A DNA stretch of 62,361 bases from Cloacibacillus sp. (GTDB taxonomy: Bacteria > Synergistota > Synergistia > Synergistales > Synergistaceae): positions 1 through 62,361 of the forward strand of contig NZ_JAJBUX010000044.1 in assembly GCF_020860125.1 (NCBI RefSeq), given 5' to 3'. The notes below the pieces were generated by a model. The model did not search any database and was not told where the DNA came from. It worked only from the letters and a program-made list of their open reading frames with translations. Position 1 is the stretch's first letter, and each line of letters begins with the position of its first letter. Positions 7,753-16,276 of the stretch are shown piece by piece. The translations under genes were made by a program, and so were the position numbers.

Positions 7753-9120
7753 ATGGAGAGATTCGACGTTATAGTAATCGGTTTTGGTAAGGGCAGCAAA
7801 GTTCTCACCAGTGCTATGGCAGCTCAGGGCCGGCGGGTCGCGTTGGTGGAGAAGTCGGACAAGATGTACGGCGGGACCTGTCCCAATGTGGGCTGCGTGC
7901 CGACGAAGTTCCTCGTCAACAGGGCTGAGATGGCGCGGATAAAAGGCTTCGCCGGTTTTGAGGAAAAGGCGGCCTTTTACGCGCAGTCCATCCGCGATAA
8001 AAAGGAACTTCGGGAGAAAATCCTCGGCAAGATGTTCAATACGTTCGGCGGCAATCCGAATATCACGCTCTACACCGGTACGGCGAAGTTCGTCTCGCCG
8101 AAGGAGATAGAGGTCAGCGGCAAAGACTTCACCGCCGCGATCACCGCGGATAAGATCGTCATAGATACCGGCTCCGTGCCGTTCATCCCGCCCATCGAGG
8201 GACTTAAAGAATGCCGGTGCGCCTATGTCAGCGAGGGCATGCTCGACCTGGAACGGCTGCCGAAGCGGCTGGTGGTGATCGGCGGGGGAAATATCGGCCT
8301 TGAATTCGCCTCGTTCTACCGCCAGTTCGGTTCGGAGGTGACCGTGCTCCAGGATCTGCCGGAGTTTTTCCCGAACGAGGACGCCGACGTAGCGGCGGCG
8401 GTCAAGGAGACGCTGGCCGGGCAGGGAATAGAGCTCGTTGCCGGGGCTAAGGTGCTCTCGGTGAAGAACGAAGGCGAGGGCGCGGTCGTCAGGTATGCCG
8501 CCGACGGAGAGGAAAAAGAGGCTAAATGCGACGCGGTGCTTGTGTCGACGGGGCGCGTCCCCAATACGCGCGAGCTGAACCTCGGGGCGGCGGGCGTGGA
8601 GACGACTCCGCGCGGCGCGGTCGCCGTAGACGAAAGGATGCGCACGACGGAGTCAGGGATCTGGGCTATCGGGGACGTCGCGGGCAGTCCGCAGTTCACC
8701 TATATCTCACAGGACGACGCGCGTATCGTAATGGATGATTTTAAGGGCGGCGGCAGAACGAGCGCCGGCCGCAACGTTCCCTACAGCGTATTCCTTGCCC
8801 CTCCGCTCTCCCGCGTCGGCCTCACGGAAAAGGCGGCGCTGGCAAAGGGATATAAGATAAAGACCGCCGTGATCCCCGTGACGGGGCTGCCGCGGTCGCA
8901 CGTCCTCGGCAAGTATACTGGGATGCTGAAGGCCGTCGTCGACGCCGATAGCGGGCTGATCCTCGGAGTTGCCCTCTACTGCGAGGAATCGCACGAGATG
9001 ATAAATATAGTCACGCTGGCGATGAACGAAAAGCTTTCCTACACGGTACTGCGCGACATGATCTTTACGCACCCCGTGATGAGCGAAGCGTTTAACGATC
9101 TTTTCGCCGCGATAAAATAA
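7753..9120 (+). CDS. rclA: RclA-type FAD/NAD(P) disulfide oxidoreductase
   Basis: A 455-residue flavoprotein of the pyridine-nucleotide disulfide reductase class. It shows the FAD-binding start VIVIGFGKGSKVL, the redox-active pair C43-PNVG-C48, the NAD(P) site VVIGGGNIGLEFAS, and a C-terminus (FTYISQDDARIV, VPYSVFLAPPLSRVG, SHEMINIV, FTHPVMSEAFNDLF) that follows Escherichia coli RclA closely. RclA protects against reactive chlorine species and reduces hypothiocyanous acid. The two cysteines sit at the same positions as in RclA as I remember it. GGAGG lies 9 nt before the ATG. No RclR-like regulator is adjacent. Mercuric reductase-type activity is the main alternative, but the extra cysteines of MerA are absent. 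Confidence 0.85.
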   Translation: MERFDVIVIGFGKGSKVLTSAMAAQGRRVALVEKSDKMYGGTCPNVGCVPTKFLVNRAEMARIKGFAGFEEKAAFYAQSIRDKKELREKILGKMFNTFGGNPNITLYTGTAKFVSPKEIEVSGKDFTAAITADKIVIDTGSVPFIPPIEGLKECRCAYVSEGMLDLERLPKRLVVIGGGNIGLEFASFYRQFGSEVTVLQDLPEFFPNEDADVAAAVKETLAGQGIELVAGAKVLSVKNEGEGAVVRYAADGEEKEAKCDAVLVSTGRVPNTRELNLGAAGVETTPRGAVAVDERMRTTESGIWAIGDVAGSPQFTYISQDDARIVMDDFKGGGRTSAGRNVPYSVFLAPPLSRVGLTEKAALAKGYKIKTAVIPVTGLPRSHVLGKYTGMLKAVVDADSGLILGVALYCEESHEMINIVTLAMNEKLSYTVLRDMIFTHPVMSEAFNDLFAAIK

Positions 9121-9128
9121 ATCACCGT

Positions 9129-9254
9129 AAATCGGCGTTTATACGCGCCGCTGACTTAGCTCAACAAGGCCGGAAAATCCTCGACGCACGAAAGTGCGCC
9201 TGCGGTTTTCCGGCCTTATTTCGCGTCGTCATCGACACGTCTAAACGCCGATTT
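9129..9254. repeat. 126-bp nested palindrome behind the RclA-like gene
   Basis: A 13-bp perfect outer arm (9129-9141 with 9242-9254) encloses a second 12-bp perfect arm, AAGGCCGGAAAA (9166-9177) with TTTTCCGGCCTT (9206-9217). That in turn encloses CGCAC-GAAA-GTGCG with a GNRA-type loop (9185-9198). The inner part can terminate rclA transcription, although its T run is poor. The size and nesting suggest a mobile palindromic unit or structured RNA. There is no gene in 9121-9536. Confidence 0.6.
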
Positions 9255-9272
9255 CCTTCGGGTGGGAAAAGA

Positions 9273-9324
9273 GATAAACAGCGATTTAGCTTTTGATTTT
9301 CTGGAGAGTAATTCGCTGTTTATC
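9273..9324. repeat. Second inverted repeat next to the nested palindrome
   Basis: GATAAACAGCGA (9273-9284) and TCGCTGTTTATC (9313-9324) are perfect 12-bp arms around an AT-rich 28-nt centre. A further GC-rich palindromic core (GCGCGGCCGCGC, about 9412-9423) follows. A 64-codon reading frame covers part of this block but looks non-coding. Confidence 0.55.
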
Positions 9325-9536
9325 ATTACCCTATCGAGGATAAACCGGCGGCGGGGCTGTATTGGAAAATGGGGACGGAGGCGTTTGTGTATTCAACTTC
9401 CGCCCCCTATCGCGCGGCCGCGCATAGAGGAAAATCACGCGGTAAAAATGATATAAATCGGGGTTTTCTTTAGTGAATAGGCGTGCTATCCTAGCGTTAT
9501 TGAAACATATCTAAAAATATACTTTAGGAGGCGGCA

Positions 9537-10889
9537 ATGATGACGGGTATTCCTTTAATTATTATCTTTGTTCTGGCAATCATTGTGATGGTGGCGGCGA
9601 TATCGAAGTATAAGATTCATCCTTTCCTGTCGATAATGGCGGTGTCCCTGATCTTCGGCGTGATCGCCGGGATTCCGCTCAAGGACATTCCGGGAGTGAT
9701 CGGGGCGGGCTTTTCCGGAACATTCACCAGTATCGGCATCGTGATAATCTTCGGCGCGCTTGTCGGGACCCTGCTTGAAAAGACGGGGGCGGCGCTCAAG
9801 ATGGCCGACGTGGTGGTAACGCTGGTAGGGAAAAAGAATCCCGAGCTTGCGATCATCATAATGGGATGGATTGTCTCGATACCGGTCTTCTGCGACAGCG
9901 GATTTGTCGTGCTCAACCCGATAAGAAAGGCGCTTGTAAAGAGGACGGGGGCCTCCAGCGTCGCGATGACGGTGGCGCTCTCTATGGGGCTTTACATATC
10001 CCACTGCTTCATACCGCCGACGCCGGGACCGATTGCCGCGGCCAACGCCCTTGGTATCGGCGATAATATCCTGCTGGTCATCGGGCTTGGCGCGCTGCTC
10101 TCCGTTCCCGCGCTTGCCGCGGGGTATATTTTCGCGAAATATATCGGAAAACGTGTCTCGGCGCGCGACGATAACGCCGACATGGATCTGGTGAAGAGCT
10201 ACGAAGAGCTTATCGCCGAATATGGCAGGCTCCCGGGCGGCGTGATGTCGTTTGCCCCGATAATCGTTCCTATCTTCCTCATGGGACTGGCCTCGGCCTT
10301 CTCAATGGCGAAGGTGAGCATCTCCGCCATTATCTTCCTCGGTACCCCGATCATCGCGCTCGCGGTCGGCGTCATCCTCGGCGTAATCCTGCTGGTCCAG
10401 TCCGGCAAGGCGAAGGACTTCTACGAGATCACGAACGACACCCTGAAGACCGTCGGCCCGATACTTTTCATCACCGCCGCCGGCGGCGTGCTCGGCAAGG
10501 TCATCAGCGTCTCAGGGATGGTGCAGTACATCACGGAGAATTCCAGCGTCCTCTCGACGATCGGCATATTCTTCCCCTTCGTGCTGGCCGCGATACTGAA
10601 AACGGCGCAGGGCTCCTCTACGGTGGCGATCACCACCACCGCGGGTATGCTCGCCCCCATGCTTCCCGTGCTGGGGCTCAACACGCCGTCGCTCTCGGCG
10701 CTCTGCGTCATCGCGATCGGCGCGGGAGCGATGACGGTCTCGCACGCGAACGACTCCTATTTCTGGGTCGTCACGAATTTCGGCGAGATGGAGACGGAGC
10801 AGGGCTACAAGACCCAGACCATGGGCACCTTGATAATCGGGCTCGCCTCGATGGTCGGCGTATTCGTCGCCTATCTGGTACTGAAATAA
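9537..10889 (+). CDS. GntP-family proton symporter (gluconate-type permease)
   Basis: A 450-residue inner-membrane permease with about 12 hydrophobic segments. Family signatures are IFGALVGTLLEKTGAALKMAD, FCDSGFVVLNPIRKAL, HCFIPPTPGPIAAANALGI, and the C-terminal AQGSSTVAITTTAGML and SHANDSYFWVVTNF. GntP-family members import gluconate, idonate, D-serine or glycerate with protons; the substrate cannot be fixed from sequence. TAGGAGGCGGCA precedes the ATG-ATG start. No sugar-acid kinase or dehydratase is adjacent. The nearest regulator is the convergent FadR-type gene. Confidence 0.9.
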   Translation: MMTGIPLIIIFVLAIIVMVAAISKYKIHPFLSIMAVSLIFGVIAGIPLKDIPGVIGAGFSGTFTSIGIVIIFGALVGTLLEKTGAALKMADVVVTLVGKKNPELAIIIMGWIVSIPVFCDSGFVVLNPIRKALVKRTGASSVAMTVALSMGLYISHCFIPPTPGPIAAANALGIGDNILLVIGLGALLSVPALAAGYIFAKYIGKRVSARDDNADMDLVKSYEELIAEYGRLPGGVMSFAPIIVPIFLMGLASAFSMAKVSISAIIFLGTPIIALAVGVILGVILLVQSGKAKDFYEITNDTLKTVGPILFITAAGGVLGKVISVSGMVQYITENSSVLSTIGIFFPFVLAAILKTAQGSSTVAITTTAGMLAPMLPVLGLNTPSLSALCVIAIGAGAMTVSHANDSYFWVVTNFGEMETEQGYKTQTMGTLIIGLASMVGVFVAYLVLK

Positions 10890-10927
10890 CCGAAAAAAGG
10901 CCGCGTTAAGCGAGGCCTGATAAATCG

Positions 10928-10962
10928 GAGAGGGGCATGTCCGTTAAGGTCATGCCCCTCTC
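10928..10962. terminator. Bidirectional hairpin between gntP-type and gntR-type genes
   Basis: GAGAGGGGCATG (10928-10939) pairs perfectly with CATGCCCCTCTC (10951-10962). It lies between the ends of two convergent genes. The T run is short (TTCGTTAT), so efficiency is uncertain. Confidence 0.7.
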
Positions 10963-10996
10963 TTCGTTATAAAGTAATCGCGCGAAAGCGCCGCGC

Positions 10997-11734
10997 CTAG
11001 GGGTTATATATCTTCATTCCGGCCCGCTCCGCGGCGTTTTTCAGGTGCGTGAGAGCCGCTTCCTGCGCCGCCGCCGGGTCTTTCGCCATAATATATTTCA
11101 CCACGCGGCGGTGCTCTTCGAGGACGTTGTGCGCCCTCTCTGGCGAGGCCATCGTCATTATGCGCAGCTCCTTAGCGAGATCGTGCAGCTTTCCCTGCAA
11201 AAAGAGGAGAAATTCTATCAATACGGGGTTATGGCTCGCGCGCGCGATCGCCGCGTTGTAGCGGTCATGGGCCTCCGCCCCCGGGGCATTTTCTTTGACG
11301 GCCTCTTCCATTCCTCTGAAAGACTCCGTTATCTCCGCGATATCCTCCTGCGTGCGCCGCATCGCGGCGAGCCCCGCCGCCTCCGATTCAAGCAGCGCGC
11401 GCATTTCGTAAAAATAGTTTATCTCACCGATCGAGACGGTCTCGAATACATCGGAAAACCTGAACGCCTGACGGCTGCGCGCGTTTTTTACGACAATGCC
11501 GCGCCCCTGTTTTGATTCGAGGATATCCTCGTTTTTCAGGCTGGCGATGGCCTCGCGGAGAATGGTGCGGCTCACGCCGTATCTCTGGGCGAGCTCCGTC
11601 TCCGGCGGCAGTTTATCTCCCACCGTGAGCTGCCCTGACTGTATCTCCGAGAGGATCAGCTTCGATATCTGTGAAGACAGCCTCTCCGCTTTGACCGGCA
11701 TCGCCGGGGATATCTTTCTCTCCTGTATATCCAT
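10997..11734 (-). CDS. FadR-subfamily GntR transcriptional regulator
   Basis: A 245-residue regulator. The N-terminal winged helix (about 15-80) shows LILSEIQSGQLTVGDKLPPETELAQRYGVSRTILREAIASL and the wing SKQGRGIVV. Residues about 90-235 form an FCD all-helical effector domain (RALLESEAAGLAA, NAAIARASHNPVLIEFL, EEHRRVVKYIMAKD) that usually binds an organic acid with a metal. The in-frame ATG at 11734 has GAGGG about 9 nt upstream; a longer start at 11773 has a poor site. It is transcribed divergently from the M29/NicX-like gene at 12016, its most likely target, and convergently with the GntP permease. Confidence 0.85.
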   Translation of the reverse strand: MDIQERKISPAMPVKAERLSSQISKLILSEIQSGQLTVGDKLPPETELAQRYGVSRTILREAIASLKNEDILESKQGRGIVVKNARSRQAFRFSDVFETVSIGEINYFYEMRALLESEAAGLAAMRRTQEDIAEITESFRGMEEAVKENAPGAEAHDRYNAAIARASHNPVLIEFLLFLQGKLHDLAKELRIMTMASPERAHNVLEEHRRVVKYIMAKDPAAAQEAALTHLKNAAERAGMKIYNP

Positions 11735-11919
11735 ATGGGAAACCCTCTTTCGGAACTGCTCTCTAATCATCATTGTCCGGCCTTTCTATCTAGTTTATCA
11801 CAAGCGCCGCCGTGAGTTAAACGTGGTATAGGCATAAATGCCAGCGGCAGCATAGTAAACAGCATTGATTCAATTTTTTTAACGATACGAAAAAATGTTT
11901 AAAAAGCCCCTCAAAGCTA

Positions 11920-11950
11920 TTGACATATTTTTGTATGATTGTAGTATTAT
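11920..11950 (+). promoter_or_regulatory. Promoter of the M29/NicX-like gene
   Basis: -35 TTGACA (11920-11925); a -10 is either TAGTAT (11942-11947, spacer 16) or TATTAT (11945-11950, spacer 19). It lies between the divergent gntR-type gene and the M29-type gene, so a FadR-type operator is expected here; none was clearly seen. Confidence 0.6.
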
Positions 11951-12015
11951 ATTATAAAATTATTATTTAAGAAAAACACAGGCAAGGTCACGTTATATCA
12001 AAAAGGAGTGGTTTT

Positions 12016-12990
12016 TTGAAGATGAAAGAGGCACTTATGATGCAGGGAGCGAGAACGATAATGGATAACTGCGTCTCGCTCAAAGCGGGCGAGACGATCC
12101 TGATCGTCACCGATATGGTGCAGGAGAACATCGCCAAGGTCCTGGCCACGGCGGCGGTGGAGCGCGGCGCTGAGGTAGTGGTAAGCACGATGAAGCCCCG
12201 CCAGCGCGCGGGCGAGGAGCCGCCGAAGCTCATCGCCGAGAGCATGAAGTTCGCCGACGTCGTCCTCATTCCCGTGAGCTATTCTGTGACGCATACCTTC
12301 GCTGTGAAGGAGGCGGCGGAAAACGGCGTGCGCCTGCTCGTCCTCACCGATTTTACGGAGGATATGCTCATCTCCGGCGGCATCGAGGCCGATTTCAGGG
12401 CGATCAAGCCGGTCTGCAAAGGGGTGGCCGACGCCTTCGCAAAGGGCAGCAAGGTGCACGTTACCTCGCCGGGAGGCACGGACCTTTGGCTCGATATCAC
12501 CGGCAGACGCGGCAACGCCCTCTACTGCGTGGTGGAGCCGGGGGAATTTTCCACGATCCCGACGGTCGAGGCCAACTCTTCGCCCGTTGAGGGATCGGCG
12601 AACGGACGCATCGTTGCGGACGCCAGCGTTCCCTATCTGGAGATCGGCGTGCTGAACGAGCCCATCGTCGTGGACGTCAAAGACGGTTTTATCACCGATA
12701 TCAGAGGCGGCAGGCAGGCTGAGGTATTGAAAAAAGACCTCGCGAGCCACAACGACCCGAACTGCTATAACATCGCGGAGCTTGGCGTCGGCCTTAACCC
12801 CAAGTGCAGGCTCTGCGGGATCATGCTTGAGGACGAGGGCGTGATCCCCACGGCGCATATAGGGATAGGCACGAGCATAACGCTTGGAGGCACCGTCAAG
12901 GCTCCGACCCACTACGACCTTCTGATGTGGAACCCGAAGATAGAGGTCGACGGCAGAGTGCTCGTCGACGGGGATAAAATTTATTTATAG
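12016..12990 (+). CDS. M29-fold metalloenzyme (aminopeptidase / NicX dioxygenase-like)
   Basis: A 324-residue protein of the fold shared by M29 aminopeptidases and 2,5-dihydroxypyridine dioxygenase NicX. Putative metal ligands are visible at Glu255 (AELGVGLNP), His281 (TAHIGIG) and the His299-x-Asp301 pair (PTHYD), matching the family pattern. The protein lacks about 80 residues of classic M29 peptidases and is closer in size to NicX. AAAAGGAGTG gives good spacing to TTG 12016; ATG 12022 is the alternative. It is followed by a DUF3798 binding protein and an M24 peptidase, which favours a peptide or amino-acid role (inference). Confidence 0.7.
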   Translation: MKMKEALMMQGARTIMDNCVSLKAGETILIVTDMVQENIAKVLATAAVERGAEVVVSTMKPRQRAGEEPPKLIAESMKFADVVLIPVSYSVTHTFAVKEAAENGVRLLVLTDFTEDMLISGGIEADFRAIKPVCKGVADAFAKGSKVHVTSPGGTDLWLDITGRRGNALYCVVEPGEFSTIPTVEANSSPVEGSANGRIVADASVPYLEIGVLNEPIVVDVKDGFITDIRGGRQAEVLKKDLASHNDPNCYNIAELGVGLNPKCRLCGIMLEDEGVIPTAHIGIGTSITLGGTVKAPTHYDLLMWNPKIEVDGRVLVDGDKIYL

Positions 12991-13058
12991 ATGCTGAAAA
13001 GGCATAATGCGCTGTTACATTTGCGTTATACAAAACATAAAACGGGGAGGTAATTAAA

Positions 13059-14258
13059 ATGAAACGAGTAATTATGTTGTTGGCAGTGCTATTATTATCG
13101 CCTATTTTTCCCGGAGGATCATTTGCCGCCGAGGCTCCCTTCCACATAGGGATCGCCACGTTAACCGTCTCGCAGGCGGAAGACACTTACCGCGGGGCCG
13201 AACATATGGTAAAAAAATATGGGGACACCAGTGACGGCGGGATGATCAAACATATAACCATGCCGGATAATTTTATGCAGGAGATGGAGACGACGATATC
13301 ACAGATTGCCGGTCTGGCGGATGATCCTAAGATAAAGGTAATTGTCGTTGGCGAGGCGGTCCCTGGAACTACAGAGGCGCTGCGCAGGGTCAAGGAAAAG
13401 AGAGACGACATAATCTGTCTTACCGGGTCTCCGCAGGAAGATCCCAACGTTATCTCTTCCGTGGCGGACTACAGCGTCGCGTCGGATAAAATCATAAGGG
13501 GATATCTGAATATATACGCGGCAAAAAAACTTGGCGCGAAAACCTTTGTAATTATCTCTTTTCCCAGGCACATGAGTTATGAGCTGCAGGCCCGACGCCG
13601 GGCCATTTTTGAAGAGGCGTGCAAGGATTTGGGATTAAAATATGTCTTTGAAACGGCGCCCGACCCGGTAAGCGATGTCGGCGTCGCGGGAGCGCAGCAG
13701 TTTATCCTCGAAAAACTTCCGTCATGGATAAATAAATATGGAAAAGAGACCGCTTTTTTCTGTACAAACGACGCGCAGACAGAGCCGCTTCTCAGGCAGG
13801 TGGCGAAATATGGCGGAATATTTATCGAGCCGGATCTGCCCTCTCCGCTTATGGGGTATCCCGGAGCCCTGGGTATAGACCTTAAAAATGAAGCTGGAGA
13901 TTGGCCCGCGATCATGAAAAAAGTTGAGGCCGCCGTTATCGCGGCTGGCGGAAAGGGACGGATGGAAACTTGCGCATACTCTCAAAGCTGGGCGACGGTC
14001 TGCGCGCTGACTGAATACGGAAAACGCATCGTCGAAAAGAAGGCGACGCTTGGCAAATCTAAAGACCTGCTGGAATGCTACGCCTCGTATACTCCCGGAG
14101 CCGAATGGTTCATAAGGCCGTATACGGAGCTTGGAACAGGCGTAACCAATAGAAAATACCAGCTCATCTATCAGGATACATATATTTTTGGCAAAGGTTA
14201 TCTTAAACTTACGGATGTGAAGGTTCCGGAGAAATATTTTAATCTAAAGAATAAGTAG
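13059..14258 (+). CDS. DUF3798 periplasmic-binding-like protein
   Basis: A 399-residue exported protein: residues 1-23 are a signal peptide ending at FAA. The mature part reads like a type-1 periplasmic-binding fold: FHIGIATLTVSQAEDTYRGAEHMVKKYG, KVIVVGEAVPGTTEALRRVKEKR, TAFFCTNDAQTEPLLRQVAKYG. It belongs to the family I know as DUF3798, whose ligand is unknown to me. There is no lipobox cysteine and no ABC partner nearby. The gene lies 68 nt after the M29-like gene with a GGGGAGG site before the ATG. Base composition is AT-richer than upstream genes. Confidence 0.75.
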   Translation: MKRVIMLLAVLLLSPIFPGGSFAAEAPFHIGIATLTVSQAEDTYRGAEHMVKKYGDTSDGGMIKHITMPDNFMQEMETTISQIAGLADDPKIKVIVVGEAVPGTTEALRRVKEKRDDIICLTGSPQEDPNVISSVADYSVASDKIIRGYLNIYAAKKLGAKTFVIISFPRHMSYELQARRRAIFEEACKDLGLKYVFETAPDPVSDVGVAGAQQFILEKLPSWINKYGKETAFFCTNDAQTEPLLRQVAKYGGIFIEPDLPSPLMGYPGALGIDLKNEAGDWPAIMKKVEAAVIAAGGKGRMETCAYSQSWATVCALTEYGKRIVEKKATLGKSKDLLECYASYTPGAEWFIRPYTELGTGVTNRKYQLIYQDTYIFGKGYLKLTDVKVPEKYFNLKNK

Positions 14259-14278
14259 GATTTTAACTTTAAATATGT

Positions 14279-14320
14279 CTGCCGGCTAATTGATCTAGTA
14301 TTTTAAAAATTAGCTGGCAG
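14279..14320 (+). other. Hairpin between the DUF3798 and M24 genes
   Basis: CTGCCGGCTAATT (14279-14291) pairs with AATTAGCTGGCAG (14308-14320) over 13 bp with one G-T pair. An A-rich stretch follows rather than a T run, so it may stabilise the upstream message or attenuate the next gene rather than terminate. Confidence 0.5.
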
Positions 14321-14360
14321 AAAATATATTTTATGGAACTCCGCTGAGGATGTGTTGTCG

Positions 14361-16160
14361 ATGGATTTTAGGGAAAAATTAAGCGCACTCCGTAAAAAAA
14401 TGGCTAATGACAATGTCGGGGCATTAATAATATCTTCAGCCGATCCCCATCAGAGTCCCTCTGTGTGTGCGCACTGGAAGGCCGTACAGTGGCTTACAGG
14501 TTTTACGGGTAGTTTGTCCACATGTATAGTGTCGCGCCAGTCGGTGGCGATGTGGACTGACGGCCGCTACCTTTTGCAGGCTCAGAGAGAATTGAATGAC
14601 AAAGATATAGAAATTTATATTTCGTCAGATGCGGAAGCTCCCAGTCATGCCGAGTGGATACGCGAACATATTGGGCGTGAAGAAAAAATCGCAATAGATA
14701 AAAAGCTGTTTTCAGTAGAGGAGTACCGTTCTATTAAAAGAAATCTGGGGCCGGGTTTCATAGTAGAGGATAGGAGCGGGTATGTTGACGAAACTTGGCA
14801 GCCGCGCCCCCTAATATCGTCCGAACGGCTGTTTGAACTTGACGTGTCATTTGCCGGAGCGTCACGGGTGGAAAAAATCAATATTATCCGCGGCCGGATG
14901 AAGAAAAAAGGCGCGGAGCAATATCTTGCCGCCTCTCTTGACGCGGTGGCATGGCTTACAAACCTGCGAGGTCATGATAATCCGATATACCCGCTGTTTC
15001 ACTCGTATCTGTTTATCACGGGAAAAATTGCTGTTTTATATACGAATCTCTCTAAAATTGATGATATCACCGCGGAAGGGTTAAGAAAAGATAATATTTT
15101 ACTGCGCGAGACTTCAGATATATTTAACTTCCTGCCCAATGAGACGGCCGGTAAATCCATCTATTTGGACCCGTATAAGATTTCTGTCAGCCTGTTTGAG
15201 TCATTATCTCCGTCTGCGTCTGTTATAGAGGGAATAGATCTGATTACCCATGTTAAATCTATGAAAAATGAAATTGAGCAGAAAAATATCCGCATGAGTA
15301 ATATAAAAGAGTGTGTGGCGCTCTGCAGGCTCATAAAATCTGTCAAAGAGAATGTAAAAAAAGAGATTTTCCTTGATGAGTATATGATTGGCCAGAAGGT
15401 AAATGAATTTCGTAAGATTGAGCCTACATTTTTACAACCGGCGAATATTCCGATAGTAGCCGTGGGAGAGAATGCGGCTTTGCCGCACTATAAGCCGAAG
15501 AAAGAAAAAAGCTCCAGGCTGGAGGCAAAAGGGTTTCTTTTATTTGATCTGTGCGCTCACTATCTTACGGGAAGTACGGATATAACGCGGACAATTCAGA
15601 TAGGCTGTTTAAGCGATGAGATGCAGAGAGACTATACGCTTGTCCTTAAGGCCCACATCGCTCTTGCGATGCTGACTTTTCCGTATGGAACGACCGGTTT
15701 TGTGATTGATGGCATCGTTAAATCCAGCCAATGGCGCAATCACATGAATTATGATACAGGAACGGGGCATGGAATAGGTTTTTGTCTTGATATACATGAA
15801 GGTCCATGCAAAATAGTAAACGAGTTCACGCCGTTTTTCCCTTACGCGATGACAACGCCGCTTGATGTGGGGATGTTGTTTTCAAATGAACCCGGAGTAT
15901 ATAAAAAAGGCAGGTTCGGAGTCCGTCTGGAGAATGATATTCTTGTTCAAGAAGATTGCATAAACGAATTTGGCCGTTTCTTGAAGTTTGAAACGCTGAC
16001 CTATTGTCCCTTCGAGCTGGGGGCGATAAAAAAGGAGCTGCTTTCCGTTGAAGAGCTTGAGTGGCTGAATAAATATCATGAAAAAACCTACGAAGCTCTT
16101 TCTCCATACCTGAATGAAAAAGAGAAAACATGGCTTTGGTATGAAACGAGGAAGCTGTAA
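14361..16160 (+). CDS. M24B metallopeptidase (Xaa-Pro aminopeptidase)
   Basis: A 599-residue aminopeptidase P-type enzyme that would remove N-terminal residues before proline. Two creatinase-like N-domains (about 1-310) precede the pita-bread catalytic domain. Dinuclear metal ligands are visible in LFDLCAHYLTGSTDITRT (two Asp), GTGHGIGFCLDIHEG (His), FSNEPGVY (Glu) and GVRLENDILV (Glu). It has no signal peptide, so it is cytoplasmic. ATG 14361 with GAGGA 10 nt upstream is preferred over the in-frame GTG at 14352. Its AT-rich composition differs from most genes in the window, which could mean transfer. Confidence 0.88.
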   Translation: MDFREKLSALRKKMANDNVGALIISSADPHQSPSVCAHWKAVQWLTGFTGSLSTCIVSRQSVAMWTDGRYLLQAQRELNDKDIEIYISSDAEAPSHAEWIREHIGREEKIAIDKKLFSVEEYRSIKRNLGPGFIVEDRSGYVDETWQPRPLISSERLFELDVSFAGASRVEKINIIRGRMKKKGAEQYLAASLDAVAWLTNLRGHDNPIYPLFHSYLFITGKIAVLYTNLSKIDDITAEGLRKDNILLRETSDIFNFLPNETAGKSIYLDPYKISVSLFESLSPSASVIEGIDLITHVKSMKNEIEQKNIRMSNIKECVALCRLIKSVKENVKKEIFLDEYMIGQKVNEFRKIEPTFLQPANIPIVAVGENAALPHYKPKKEKSSRLEAKGFLLFDLCAHYLTGSTDITRTIQIGCLSDEMQRDYTLVLKAHIALAMLTFPYGTTGFVIDGIVKSSQWRNHMNYDTGTGHGIGFCLDIHEGPCKIVNEFTPFFPYAMTTPLDVGMLFSNEPGVYKKGRFGVRLENDILVQEDCINEFGRFLKFETLTYCPFELGAIKKELLSVEELEWLNKYHEKTYEALSPYLNEKEKTWLWYETRKL

Positions 16161-16196
16161 GCTGCCTGCGTTTTTACAATAGGAACAATCAATTTC

Positions 16197-16234
16197 TAAG
16201 CGCCGTAGAGTAGCCGCAGTCTCTATGGCGCTTA
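16197..16234. terminator. Hairpin between the M24 gene and the convergent yaiI-type gene
   Basis: TAAGCGCCGTAGAG (16197-16210) pairs over 14 bp with CTCTATGGCGCTTA (16221-16234). It lies between convergent genes. The flanking T/A runs are short. Confidence 0.6.
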
Positions 16235-16276
16235 TTCTAAACATGACGCGGCCCCTCTCGTTAGGATAATTCTCTT

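Noticed and set aside
9262..9456. Possible 64-codon gene in the palindromic gap
   Set aside because: It crosses the inverted repeats, has no good ribosome-binding site and no protein-like pattern.
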